Below, piece by piece: positions 9,121 to 17,763 of a stretch of DNA of 20,118 nucleotides (the stretch's first letter is position 1; each line of letters starts with the position of its first letter). A program made the translations under genes and the position numbers. The notes under the pieces are model-generated. The model saw only the letters and a list, made by a program, of their open reading frames with translations. It did no database searches and was not told where the DNA came from. The stretch is from Dimorphilus gyrociliatus (Eukaryota; Annelida; Polychaeta; Dinophilidae). The stretch is from positions 15,557 through 35,674 of the forward strand of contig CAJFCJ010000181.1 in NCBI GenBank assembly GCA_904063045.1, read 5' to 3'.

Positions 9121-9252
9121 ATGAAATTACTTTCTATTGAAAATCAGGAAATTATGAATTTTCATCGAACCTTGAAAGAAGAATTCTCTTATATAGACTT
9201 ATATAAGATGAGAAAATATTATAATAAAAGTTATTATTATTTTTTTTTTTGA
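9121..9252 (+). CDS. Small open frame of 43 residues, doubtful
   Basis: ATG at 9121, stop at 9250. The product starts MKLLSIENQEIMNF and ends in YYYFFF encoded by ATT and T runs. Codon content of the first 30 residues looks coding-like. There is no recognised motif and no CCC block upstream. It could be a fragment of a larger gene or chance. The surrounding 8947-9370 has ATT/AAT microsatellite runs (near 9030-9050 and 9230-9240) and nothing else. Confidence 0.2.
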   Translation: MKLLSIENQEIMNFHRTLKEEFSYIDLYKMRKYYNKSYYYFFF

Positions 9253-9370
9253 CTATAAGAATAGGCTAGCTAGAGGTTATCATCTCTAAAATTCAGGTGA
9301 TTGACATTTATAGTTAATCAGAAATTTAAATGATTAGTATATCAATATTTAAAAATATACTTCTACACTA

Positions 9371-9554
9371 GGGGGAAAAATAGTGGACACCCTTTAAACA
9401 TAAAAAAAAGATATAACTGAAAGATTTAAATAAATAAAATCCTTTTATGATTAAAAGATACTTTTATTGTACTTCTTAGTTTTTCCTAAAGGTTATATTT
9501 TATGTCGTTTTTTTGATTTTATATTTCTGAGCGGAAAAAAACAGTGGACACTTA
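9371..9554 (+). repeat. Left inverted repeat of the Tc1-like element
   Basis: Pairs with 10638-10823. Outer and inner AGTGGACAC sites are about 160 bases apart. The 3' end of the transposase frame (to 9500) lies inside this repeat. Confidence 0.85.
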
Positions 9555-10569
9555 CAAAAAAAACAGTGTTTAGTAATTAATGTGACGTTTTTTACCTTAA
9601 TGACCTCCAAACAGCGCTTATTCATTGATCCTATAAGTTTATCTATTACTTTATTTGGTATTATATGCCACAATTTTATTATTTTGTATTCAAGTTCTTC
9701 TAGTGATTTAAATGTTGATTTAGATAGGATATGCTTGATATATCCCCAACTCCCTTCAATTGGATTGAGATCGGGAGACTGTGCAGGCCAATCCATTGTT
9801 TTAATACTACTTTCTTTTAAATAAAGCCGTGTCATTTTAGATACATGGCATGATGCATTATCTTGCTGAAATAAAAAACCATCTAATCCTATAGAAGATG
9901 CCGATAGCTTTAAGTTTTCGGCTAACAGCTCTATATATCCTATTGAATCTAGATTTCCTGATACTTTGACTAAATTTCCAACTCCATTTTTTGATATACA
10001 TCCCCAAAACATTAACTTCCACCACCATATTCAATGGTTGGAGTTATAAACTTATCTAAAAGTCTTTCCCCATTCTTGCGCCATACTAATCGTTTTCCAT
10101 CGCTGTATTGTAGCTTAAAACGAGATTAATCCGACCAAACACCCTTCTTCCAGTCTTCATCAGTCCAATCAATATGTTTCATTGCCCAAGACAGTCGTTT
10201 TTTTACGAAAGTTAGTTAGAAGAGGCTTTTGACAAGAAGTACGTGCATATAAATTAAGCCTCTGCAAAGCATTTCTTATTGTTCTTGTAGTTACGTTGGC
10301 AGCAACCATGTTAGCCATTTTAGTTGCTGGTAAAAATGGATCCTTGTCAACAATTTTCTTTAAAATAATCATATCTTTTTCGGAAAGAGAGCTTCTCCTC
10401 CCAGAGCCTGTTTTTCTATCTATAGTAGCACGTTCATCAAATTTTTTTACAATGGCAGCTACTGTAGACTTAGGCATACCAAGTAATGAAGAGATTTCTC
10501 TTATGAATTTCCGTCTTTTTCGAGCTTTAAAACAAGGTTTCTTATATCGAATGACCAGTTAATTCTCAT
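9500..10569 (-). pseudogene. Tc1-like transposase (DD34E), inactivated
   Basis: The start is the ATG at 10569, preceded by CCCTTA. The first part reads NLVLKLEKDGNS, then after a one-base loss near 10515 REISSLLGMPKSTVAAIVKKF (first helix-turn-helix). Next is KTGSGRRSSLS (basic linker), TTRTIRNALQRL (second helix-turn-helix) and QKPLLTNFRKK. A slip in an A7 run (10198-10204) shifts the frame to RLSWAMKHIDWT. GVWSD carries the first catalytic D, but the next codon, normally Glu, is TAA (10126-10128). A further one-base loss near 10012 leads into MFWGCISKNG. The last part has FQQDNASCH (second D) and SPDLNPIEGSWG (catalytic E), 34 residues apart, then SMNKRCLEVI near the end. Three frameshifts plus one stop; otherwise full length and well conserved, so inactivation is fairly recent. 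Confidence 0.85.
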
Positions 10570-10572
10570 TAA

Positions 10573-10575
10573 GGG
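10573..10575 (-). promoter_or_regulatory. CCC start signal before the transposase ATG
   Basis: On the minus strand the sequence is CCCTTAATG, which supports 10569 as the ancestral start. Confidence 0.4.
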
Positions 10576-10637
10576 CTTAAAAAGTAGTTGTTTTAAAAAG
10601 TATTTGATGGAATTCTATACTATACTAACCTATTTTT

Positions 10638-10823
10638 TAAGTGTCCACTATTTTTTTCCGCTCAGAAATATAAAATCAAAAAAACGATATAGAATATAAT
10701 CTTTAGGAAAAGACTAAGAAGTACAATAAAAGCATCTTTTAATCATAAAAGGATTTTATTTATTTAAATCTTTCAGTTATATCTTTTTTTTATGTTTAAA
10801 GGGTGTCCACTATTTTTTTCCCC
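10638..10823 (-). repeat. Right inverted repeat of the Tc1-like element
   Basis: Nearly identical inverse of 9371-9554, with small length differences in A/T runs. Confidence 0.85.
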
Positions 10824-10825
10824 TA

Positions 10826-12031
10826 CTGTATATAATGTTGGTTTTATAATTGTGGCTTATATTACAATTTGTGTAATTAATATATGGTCACATGTTTTTT
10901 ATTCTCATACAAAAATAAAATTCAATAAAAACTATTTATTCTAGTTAATTTTTTTATTAAGAAAGTATAACTATATATAATTTATATACTTAATTCTACC
11001 ATTTATTCATAATTTTATATTTATTTATGTAGTCAATTATAATTTAAAAGAAAGAAAGAAAAGAGTTTGCTATAAATTAATGAAATATTGAACTTAAAAA
11101 TTTATATTTTATAGTAAAAAAAGCTTTTATTATATTATTATTTTTTTTTATAAAATATACAATGTTAACTTTTAAATAGGCATTTCATATATTAAAGAAA
11201 AAAATAGAATTTTTAATTTTATAGCTTTAATCTTTTGCAATGGTTGATTAAATTCTATTTATTTATTGAAAATAACTCAAATTTGTGAAATCTGTTTTCT
11301 GAAAAAACTAAATTATAATATTTCAAAAGAATTTAATAACACATGGTTGTTGATTTTATTTTTAATGTAAACGAAATAACAACATATTTTCTTTGTTTAT
11401 TTTTTTGTAATTTTTACAAAAATTCAGAAATTATTTAATTAAATCGTTTATAATCAAAATTATTATCTTAGAAATTTAATAAATAGAATGATAATTACTA
11501 TTTTACTTTTTTCAGAAACTTTTTAAAGTTAAAATTATTGTCAATTTTGATAATATATATATTCTATTTTAAAATATAGTGGTCATTAGTGTTACCTCAC
11601 TTTCTAATACTAGATTTATAAAAATATCATTTAAATAGAAATTGATGAATATCATCTGTGATTTTATAATAAGAGCAGTAAATAAAGCTTAAAAAGTGAA
11701 AAATAAACTATAAATTCATTTTAATGATTGTTTATATTCGCCTTTTTGATATCTAAATTTATATTGAAGTCACATGTCCTAACATTTTCCAAGTCATATC
11801 TTATATTTTCTTTTTAATGCTAATCATTGGTTACTAAATAAATGAATGAAAACACGTAATTTTGATTTAAACACAGCAATAATTTAAATGATAAAAATAG
11901 AAAATTCATTTAGAATCTAAAAGAGACCATTTATATTATTCTCATAGTATAATATTTTCATGTTATTATATTCTCATAGTATAATATTCTCATAGAATGT
12001 GGATTAACCAAATTTTTATTGAAAATATATA
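10826..12031. other. Intergenic AT-rich segment
   Basis: No supportable gene or inverted repeat of note. It contains a short tandem repeat near 11939-11992 and leads into the upstream region of the LRR gene. Confidence 0.5.
11939..11992. repeat. Direct repeat of CTCATAGTATAATATT
   Basis: Two copies of about 22 bases (starting near 11939 and 11970) and a third partial CTCATAG near 11990. It lies about 320 bases upstream of the LRR gene start. Confidence 0.65.
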
Positions 12032-12075
12032 AACTAAACACAATAATTGGTATTACCAAAATAGTAAAAAAACCA
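12032..12075 (+). repeat. Dispersed repeat, copy 2 (upstream of the LRR gene)
   Basis: Matches 1681-1723: AACTAAACA, TATTACCAAAA, AGT then an A run. Position 240-280 bases upstream of the LRR start makes a promoter or leader role possible. Confidence 0.5.
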
Positions 12076-12197
12076 AAAACATAGAAATTCCCAAAAAAAG
12101 AAATTAATTTGTGCTATCAAAATTTATTAAAATAGAAATAATCGTAATTTTAGTTTTGAGTGAATTTTTTAAAAAAAATTGAGATTTTTAAATTTGA

Positions 12198-12218
12198 GGG
12201 GTTTCAACCATTAACCCC
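12198..12218. promoter_or_regulatory. GGGGTT / AACCCC hairpin upstream of the LRR gene
   Basis: Six-base G/C-containing arms (12198-12203 and 12213-12218) with a nine-base loop, about 95 bases before the ATG. It is unusual in such AT-rich DNA. Function is not known. Confidence 0.35.
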
Positions 12219-12302
12219 GTTCAAGCTAATTAGCATCTCAAAATAGTAACACATCACTTCCAAAATAGGAGAAGTTGATTTTTTATAAATGAAAATATAA
12301 TG

Positions 12303-12306
12303 CCCC
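12303..12306 (+). promoter_or_regulatory. CCCC start signal of the LRR gene
   Basis: GCCCC lies six bases before the ATG at 12313. CCC-type blocks near the start are a described microsporidian gene signal, so this supports the chosen start. Confidence 0.55.
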
Positions 12307-12312
12307 TTTATT

Positions 12313-14691
12313 ATGCATTTCACTAAAAATAGAAACACCGGACGCTTTTTATTATTAACAATAATAATCTACTTTGGGTACATTACTTCTCACCGAAATG
12401 GTAGTAATAATCCATTATACAAGTCTTTTCGATGCTTAATTAAAAATAAATCCGACCCAGAAATCGAACATAAAATAGAATTACAGTCACCAGGAACTAT
12501 AAATTGCTACATGAATGAAATATTTAAGCTCTCGTCCCTAGAATACTTGGATTTATCTAGTTCAAAGCTTCGTTTTGGTTTTCCTATCAATACTCATTTA
12601 TGTCCATATTTACGAGTTTTGATACTTGATGAGATAAAAAGTATAAAAACAGAAAATTCCGGTTCTGCAGTTTCAATTAAATCCTTGAAGAAACTAAGCT
12701 TAAGAACGTGTAATATTGATTATGACACTATGAAAAAAATATCTAAATTGTTAAATCTTGAAGAATTAAATTTATCCGAATGTGATCTAGCAAGCGGCCT
12801 TCTTGAGCCCCTAAAAAAACTTACAAAGCTTAAGAAGTTAAATCTAAGTAATAATGGAAAATTAAATGACATAGACTTTAAAGCAATATCTAGAATGATA
12901 AGGCTTGAAGAACTAAATTTAGAATATTGTGATCTATCAAGCGGCCTTCTTGAGCCTTTAAGAACACTTAAAAAACTTAAAAAGTTAGATCTAAGAAGTT
13001 ATTTTAAGTTAAATGATAAAGATTTCAAAGTGATATCTGGAATGGTAAATCTTGAAGAATTGAAATTATTTAGCTTTATTCTACCAAGCGGCCTTCTTGA
13101 GCCTTTAGGAACACTTAAAAAACTTAAAAAGTTAGATCTAAGAAATGATTATGAGTTAAATGATAAAGATTTTAAAGGAATATCTGGAATGGTAAATCTT
13201 GAAGAACTAGATTTACACCGTTGTGATCTATCAAGCGGCCTTCTTGAGTCTTTAGGAACACTTAAAAAGCTTAAGAAGTTAGATCTAAGCGATAATGAAA
13301 AATTCGATGATAAAGATTTTAACGGAATATCTGGAATGGTAAATCTTGAAGAACTAGATTTATCTCTTTCTCGCCTTTCGCCCGGCCTCCTCAAGCCCCT
13401 AAAAAAACTTACAAAGCTTAAGAAGTTAAATCTAAGTAATAATGGAAAATTAAATGACATAGACTTTAAAGCAATATCTAAAATGGTAAGTCTTGAAGAA
13501 TTGATATTATTTAATTGTAATATATCAAATGGTGTTCTTAAGCCCTTAGAAAAGCTAAAAAATCTTACGAAGTTAAATCTAAGCAATAATAAAAAATTAG
13601 ATGATAAAGATTTTGAATTAATTTCTCGAATGATAAATCTTCAAGAGCTAGATTTATCCCTTTCTGGCCTTCTGCCCGGCCTTCTCAAGCCCTTAGAAAC
13701 ACTTATAGAACTTAAGAAGTTAGATTTAAAATTTAACAAAAAATTAAATGATAAAGATTTTAAAGGGATATATGGAATGATAAATCTTCAAGAACTGGAT
13801 TTATATGGTTGTACCCTTTCACCCGGCCTTCTTGAGCCTTTAGGAACACTTAAAAAACTTAAGAAGTTAAATCTAAGGAATAACGAAAAATTAAATGATA
13901 AAGATTTTAAAGGAATATCTGAAATAGTAAACCTTGAAGAACTTAATTTAGTTGATTCTGATCTATCAAGTGGCCTTCTTGAACCCTTAGAAACACTTAA
14001 AAAACTTAAGAAGTTAGATCTAAGATATAATAAAAAATTAGATGATAAAGATTTTAAAGGAATATCTGGAATGATAAACCTTGAAGAACTAGATTTATAC
14101 CGTTGTGATCTATCAAGCGGCCTTCTCGAGCCCTTAGAAACACTTATAGAACTTAAGAAGTTAGATCTAAGATATAATAAAAAATTAGATGATAAGGATT
14201 TTAAAGGAATATCTGGAATGATAAACCTTGAAGAACTAGATTTAGTTGATTGTAATCTATCAAACGGCCTCCTTGGGCCCTTAGGGGCTCTTCCAAAGCT
14301 TAAGAAGTTATATCTAGGCAATAATTTTAAGTTAAATGATAAAGATTTTAAAGAAATATCTGGAATGGTAAATCTTGAAGAACTATATTTATACCGTTGT
14401 GATCTATCAAGCGGCATTCTTGAGCCCTTAGAAACACTTAAAAAACTTAAGAACTTATATCTAAGCAATAATAAAAAATTAGATGATAAAGATTTTAAAG
14501 GAATTTCTGGAATGATAAATCTTCAAGAATTAACTTTATACTATTGTAATCTATCAAGCGGCCTCCTTGGGCCCTTAGAAACACTTCCAAAGCTTAAGAA
14601 CTTATATCTAGGCAGTAATGAAAAATTCAATGATAAAGACTACGCTTTAATATCCAAACTAAAAGAATATGGGGTTTTTTTTGGCTTTTAG
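12313..14691 (+). CDS. Secreted leucine-rich-repeat protein, 792 residues
   Basis: The ATG at 12313 is chosen because CCCC lies just upstream and a signal peptide follows: basic MHFTKNRNTGR, then the hydrophobic core FLLLTIIIYFGYI, ending near residue 25. Residues about 45-148 hold irregular leucine-rich repeats (LEYLDLSSSKL, LKKLSLRTCNI). Residues 149-785 are thirteen consecutive units of exactly 49 residues (147 bp), each with two leucine-rich repeats: an LEELDLxxCDLSSGLLEPL half and an LKKLKKLDLxxNxKLNDKDF half. The protein ends with a short aromatic tail, GVFFGF. There is no membrane segment after the signal, so it is likely exported, perhaps towards the host or spore surface. Leucine-rich repeats usually bind proteins; the ligand is unknown. 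Nearly identical DNA blocks between units show recent internal duplication or conversion. The frame is intact and less AT-biased than the flanks, so it is probably a real, active gene. Confidence 0.9.
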   Translation: MHFTKNRNTGRFLLLTIIIYFGYITSHRNGSNNPLYKSFRCLIKNKSDPEIEHKIELQSPGTINCYMNEIFKLSSLEYLDLSSSKLRFGFPINTHLCPYLRVLILDEIKSIKTENSGSAVSIKSLKKLSLRTCNIDYDTMKKISKLLNLEELNLSECDLASGLLEPLKKLTKLKKLNLSNNGKLNDIDFKAISRMIRLEELNLEYCDLSSGLLEPLRTLKKLKKLDLRSYFKLNDKDFKVISGMVNLEELKLFSFILPSGLLEPLGTLKKLKKLDLRNDYELNDKDFKGISGMVNLEELDLHRCDLSSGLLESLGTLKKLKKLDLSDNEKFDDKDFNGISGMVNLEELDLSLSRLSPGLLKPLKKLTKLKKLNLSNNGKLNDIDFKAISKMVSLEELILFNCNISNGVLKPLEKLKNLTKLNLSNNKKLDDKDFELISRMINLQELDLSLSGLLPGLLKPLETLIELKKLDLKFNKKLNDKDFKGIYGMINLQELDLYGCTLSPGLLEPLGTLKKLKKLNLRNNEKLNDKDFKGISEIVNLEELNLVDSDLSSGLLEPLETLKKLKKLDLRYNKKLDDKDFKGISGMINLEELDLYRCDLSSGLLEPLETLIELKKLDLRYNKKLDDKDFKGISGMINLEELDLVDCNLSNGLLGPLGALPKLKKLYLGNNFKLNDKDFKEISGMVNLEELYLYRCDLSSGILEPLETLKKLKNLYLSNNKKLDDKDFKGISGMINLQELTLYYCNLSSGLLGPLETLPKLKNLYLGSNEKFNDKDYALISKLKEYGVFFGF
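12757..14667 (+). repeat. Thirteen 147-bp coding repeats
   Basis: Units begin every 147 bases from 12757 to 14521 with no insertion or deletion in any unit. The recurring DNA words are GCGGCCTTCTTGAGCC and GATGATAAAGATTTT. The strict length suggests selection for the solenoid period together with unequal exchange between units. Confidence 0.9.
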
Positions 14692-15178
14692 GTGACAACG
14701 TATCACGAATCTATTATTTAAAACGGTAACTATATAACTATATTAACTTCAAAAAAACAATTGATTATTAGATTTAATGTTAAAAGTTCTATTTAAGGTA
14801 TAGACATTTATTTTCATGAAATTACAGCAGTATTGAATATGTTCTAAAGTTAGATGTTTGGTTTGTTTTGCCTATAGTGTTTTTTGATCAAAATTCACAG
14901 TTTTCTATGAAGTTGGAAAAGTAATATTGAAGAATTTTTAAAATAAACCAGTAATTTTTATGAACTATTTTTAAATTTTTTATTTTAAATATACACACAC
15001 TAGTTGGTCAGAAAAAATTGAAAGTATTACCACTGTTTTTGATGGATATACAAAAATCAAAAAGTTTTAAGTATTGTGAATAATGATAAATATAGTATTC
15101 AATAGTATATTTGAAGGTTTCATAGAGTATTTTAATAAAAAAGTCAAAAATATAAAGTATCATTAAAAAAATGCTTAT
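14692..15178. other. Intergenic segment after the LRR gene
   Basis: No gene seen. No clear polyadenylation signal next to the stop. It contains AT runs only. Confidence 0.5.
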
Positions 15179-15836
15179 TTACTTTTTAAACAATATTTTA
15201 TATAACTGCCATTTATCCTAATAATATATAGCCATATATTATGCATACCATTGATTAATTTTTTGAGCAAGTTTTGAGGTACTTGCTTCCAAATTTTCTT
15301 TATTATTGTCTTAAGTTTATTCATATTTTTTAGCGAAAACTTTAATATCTTTTTAAATTTGCTTCTTTGTTGGATTTAATCTGTAAACGTTTTGGCCAGT
15401 TTATTAATTATACCTTATTTTTAGTAAAATCTCCTATATTTTTTATGAATACTTGATATGGTGCATTATCCTGTTAAAAATGTGCTATGAAGTGCATTCA
15501 TTTGCTATGTTTTTATATAAATTCTTAGTAGAAATCTATATATTCTATAGAATTAAATTTTCCATTAAAAAAAGTTTTCCGATGGGGGACCATAATAGCT
15601 TAGTTCATAACTAAAAAGTAGGCTGTAAATATCTCTTTTTTAATCTTGAGTTCTTTGTCATCCATACTTTCTCTCGTAGGATCCTAAAGGCTTGAATTGA
15701 CTTTTAACAAACCAAATATCTTATTCCAGACTTCTTCATTGTAATTCAGGTACTTGTATACCGAATTTTACCTAATAACTTTCGGTAAAAGTTGCTTTCA
15801 GGATCTCTTGCGAAATTTAATATCAGAAAAGAAAAC
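15179..15836 (-). pseudogene. Tc1/mariner transposase, catalytic half, heavily decayed
   Basis: On the minus strand a frame with several stops gives, in the correct order, LNFARDP, VWNKIFGLL (where WxxVIFSDE is normal, so the first D is lost), FNGKFNSIEYIDFY, and QDNAPYQVF with the second catalytic D. INWPKR follows, where WPAQSPDLNPIE is normal, so the third residue is lost. After a frameshift the typical end follows: KKIWKQVPQNLLKKLINGM and NGSYIKYCLK, stop at 15179. The DNA-binding half is absent. It differs in sequence from the element at 9371-10823, so it is another, much older family. No inverted repeats were found. Confidence 0.65.
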
Positions 15837-15933
15837 TAGATTTAAAACAAAATTTTAATAATATGATTCGAGACAAAATAATTAAACTTTCATTCTTTAT
15901 TTTTAGAAATAAACAAGAGTTTATATTGATCTC

Positions 15934-15938
15934 CAGAT
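15934..15938. repeat. Target duplication CAGAT, left side of element B
   Basis: CAGAT directly precedes the TGTTG end. The same five bases follow the other end at 17764-17768. Confidence 0.75.
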
Positions 15939-16245
15939 TGTTGTAGCATAAAGTGTCCGGCCTTAAATAGCATTTATTTATAAAAATAAAGTGATTTGTA
16001 AACTTTTTTATTTTTTTTTCAATTATAAATTTACTAAAAAGAGTAAGAGCTTCGTGACAAAAAGTGTCCTGGTAATTTAATAGGGGTCTCCTTTAATAAA
16101 TTAATAGGAAAAAATGGATAAGTGTCAATGGCTGACAAAAAGTGTCCGGGGTATTTTTTTAGAGATTTTATCAACATTATAAGGTAAATTTAATAGATAT
16201 TATGATTTTAATTAAAAATATAGTTTTTCTGAATTTTTTAGATAA
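15939..16245 (+). repeat. Left inverted repeat of element B
   Basis: Inverse of 17439-17763, nearly identical over about 300 bases. It includes the last two sense codons and the stop (16238-16240) of the integrase frame. Confidence 0.85.
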
Positions 16246-17416
16246 TTTTCTTCACACAGCGTATTGAAGTTTGTTTTGTCTCTTCAGAGTTTTGACTTTT
16301 AATAATGATTCTTTCACCATTTATTTCTTCAACTACATAAATATCATCAAAATAAAGTGACTCAAGGGCCCTTCTTCTTATAGTTGGGCTATATGGCTTA
16401 ACCAGTAACACTCTATCCCCTATTCTTATTTGCTGAGATGATCTAATGGAAAATTCTCTGCGATATGTTTCTACATAGTTTAATAAACTTAATCTTGCTT
16501 CATCAGAGAAAGTTGTTGTATTCATATTATTCAACAGCTCGCTATCGAATCCTTTAAATAACAGAAATGGTTTGATTCCTGTGCTTCTATGAGCTGTATT
16601 ATTGTAATAATATACAATCCTATCAATATGATTATGCCAATCAAATTGGTTAAAGCCAAAAGATTTTCTTATTCTCGATTTAATTGTACGATTAAAACGC
16701 TCAACTTGCCCTTGTGATTGGGGATAATATGGTCTGCCATGTGTAGAAATTACATTAAATCTGGTTAAAATACTCTCCACTCTATTGTTTCTGAATTCAC
16801 CTCCATTATCACTATGAAAAATTTCCCAAGTTCCTTCTTTATAAAAGTGCTGTTCTAGAATAGCAGAAAAGGTCTCTGAGTTCTTGTTATTAGCCGTGTA
16901 AACCCATCCAAATTTAGTAAAACTATCAATCATTGTGAAAACGTATTTCAATCCATTGTTATGTTGGGAATATACACTGAGATCAACAGTATCAACTATT
17001 AACCTTTCCCTTGGATATGATGGTATTATAGGTGTAATAGATTCAACAAAAGCTGGAGGCGTCTCCCTTAAACAATTTTCACAGCTTTCTAAAAGACTAT
17101 TAACATCATTTATGGTAATCCCCACATATCTTTGTCTTACTCTATTAAACACAACTCTTCCCCGGGCATGATCAACGTTATGCTTCTCCATTATTATTTC
17201 TTTTCTTTTATTTATTTCTGATCTTAGAATTATGTCTTTCTCTATCCTATCATCAACCATCTTCAATAGTCCATTTCTTAACACTAGGTTTTTACACTTC
17301 CTACGTAACACTCTCTTTTGGGAATCGTCAAAGTTCATAGGATATGTTTTATTAGATAGATAAATAATTATATTATTTTTTTCTTCATCGTTCTCAATTA
17401 GTAAATTTGTAGACAT
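16238..17416 (-). CDS. Ty3/gypsy-type integrase acting as transposase, intact, 392 residues
   Basis: Catalyses end processing and strand transfer of the element DNA. I choose the ATG at 17416: CCC stands directly before it, and its product MSTNLLIENDEEKNN aligns with the starts of elements A and D. A longer frame from 17482 would add 22 residues encoded inside the inverted repeat. With the shorter numbering, the zinc-binding HHCC has H79, H83, C112 and C115 (KHNVDH and CENC). The integrase core has D142 (VDTVDLS), D203 (FHSDNGGEF) and E239 (GQVERFNRT), with 35 residues between the last two, the DD35E pattern. The C-terminal SH3-like part shows IRIGDRVLL and YFDDIYVVEEI. All catalytic and zinc residues are present and no frame break is seen. 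Many microsporidian relatives are labelled gypsy integrase-like or KRAB-A domain-containing protein 2. No reverse transcriptase or gag accompanies it. Confidence 0.9.
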   Translation of the reverse strand: MSTNLLIENDEEKNNIIIYLSNKTYPMNFDDSQKRVLRRKCKNLVLRNGLLKMVDDRIEKDIILRSEINKRKEIIMEKHNVDHARGRVVFNRVRQRYVGITINDVNSLLESCENCLRETPPAFVESITPIIPSYPRERLIVDTVDLSVYSQHNNGLKYVFTMIDSFTKFGWVYTANNKNSETFSAILEQHFYKEGTWEIFHSDNGGEFRNNRVESILTRFNVISTHGRPYYPQSQGQVERFNRTIKSRIRKSFGFNQFDWHNHIDRIVYYYNNTAHRSTGIKPFLLFKGFDSELLNNMNTTTFSDEARLSLLNYVETYRREFSIRSSQQIRIGDRVLLVKPYSPTIRRRALESLYFDDIYVVEEINGERIIIKSQNSEETKQTSIRCVKKII

Positions 17417-17419
17417 GGG
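17417..17419 (-). promoter_or_regulatory. CCC block immediately before the integrase ATG
   Basis: On the minus strand the sequence is TCCCATG. It decides the start in favour of 17416 over 17482, which has no such block. Confidence 0.5.
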
Positions 17420-17438
17420 ATACTTTATAAGTAAATTT

Positions 17439-17763
17439 TTATCTAAAAAATTCAGAAAAACTATATTTTTAATTAAAATCATAATATCTATTAAATTTAC
17501 CTTATAATGTTGATAAAATCTCTAAAAAAATACCCCGGACACTTTTTGTCAGCCATTGACACTTATCCATTTTTTCCTATTAATTTATTAAAGGAGACCC
17601 CTATTAAATTACCAGGACACTTTTTGTCACGAAGCTCTTACTCTTTTTAGTAAATTTATAATTGAAAAAAAAATAAAAAAGTTTACAAATCACTTTATTT
17701 TTATAAATAAATGCTATTTAAGGCCGGACACTTTTTGCAACCCGGACACTTTTTGTTGCAACA
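17439..17763 (-). repeat. Right inverted repeat of element B
   Basis: Inverse of 15939-16245, with an extra AAGTGTCC unit next to the terminus. It contains the alternative upstream ATG at 17482 and probably the promoter of the integrase gene. Confidence 0.85.

Larger units (their letters stand above)
9371..10823 (-). mobile_element. Tc1-like transposon, complete ends, 1453 bp
   Basis: The element begins GGGGGAAAAATAGTGGACAC and ends with the inverse. It is flanked on both sides by TA (9369-9370 and 10824-10825), the Tc1/mariner target. The inverted repeats are long: 9371-9554 and 10638-10823. Each repeat has the motif AGTGGACAC at its outer end and AGTGGACACTTA again at its inner end, a double-site arrangement known from Tc1-like families whose transposase binds two sites per end. 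The single gene inside is broken. Confidence 0.85.
15939..17763 (-). mobile_element. Element B: complete Ginger-like integrase transposon, 1825 bp
   Basis: The left end starts TGTTGTAGCA and the right end closes TTGCAACA, so both termini read TGTTG inward; this fits the TGT-type ends recalled for Ginger transposons. CAGAT flanks it on both sides. Inverted repeats are 15939-16245 and 17439-17763. The motif AAGTGTCC recurs in each, three times on the left (near 15951, 16058, 16136) and four times on the right, plausible transposase binding sites. The right end has one extra unit of about 20 bases. The only gene is an intact integrase whose start region and last codons lie at or in the repeats. 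It is the youngest and best candidate for an active element in the window. Confidence 0.85.

Noticed and set aside
9582-10562. Plus-strand open frames inside the Tc1 element
   Set aside because: Antisense shadows of the transposase; no motif or start signal.
13149-14468. Two long open frames antisense to the LRR gene
   Set aside because: They are shadows of the 147-bp repeat: the antisense frame lacks stops in one unit and so in all. The product is a serine/leucine repeat with no independent features.
16935-17171. Plus-strand frame of 78 residues inside element B
   Set aside because: Antisense to the zinc-binding and first catalytic part of the integrase.
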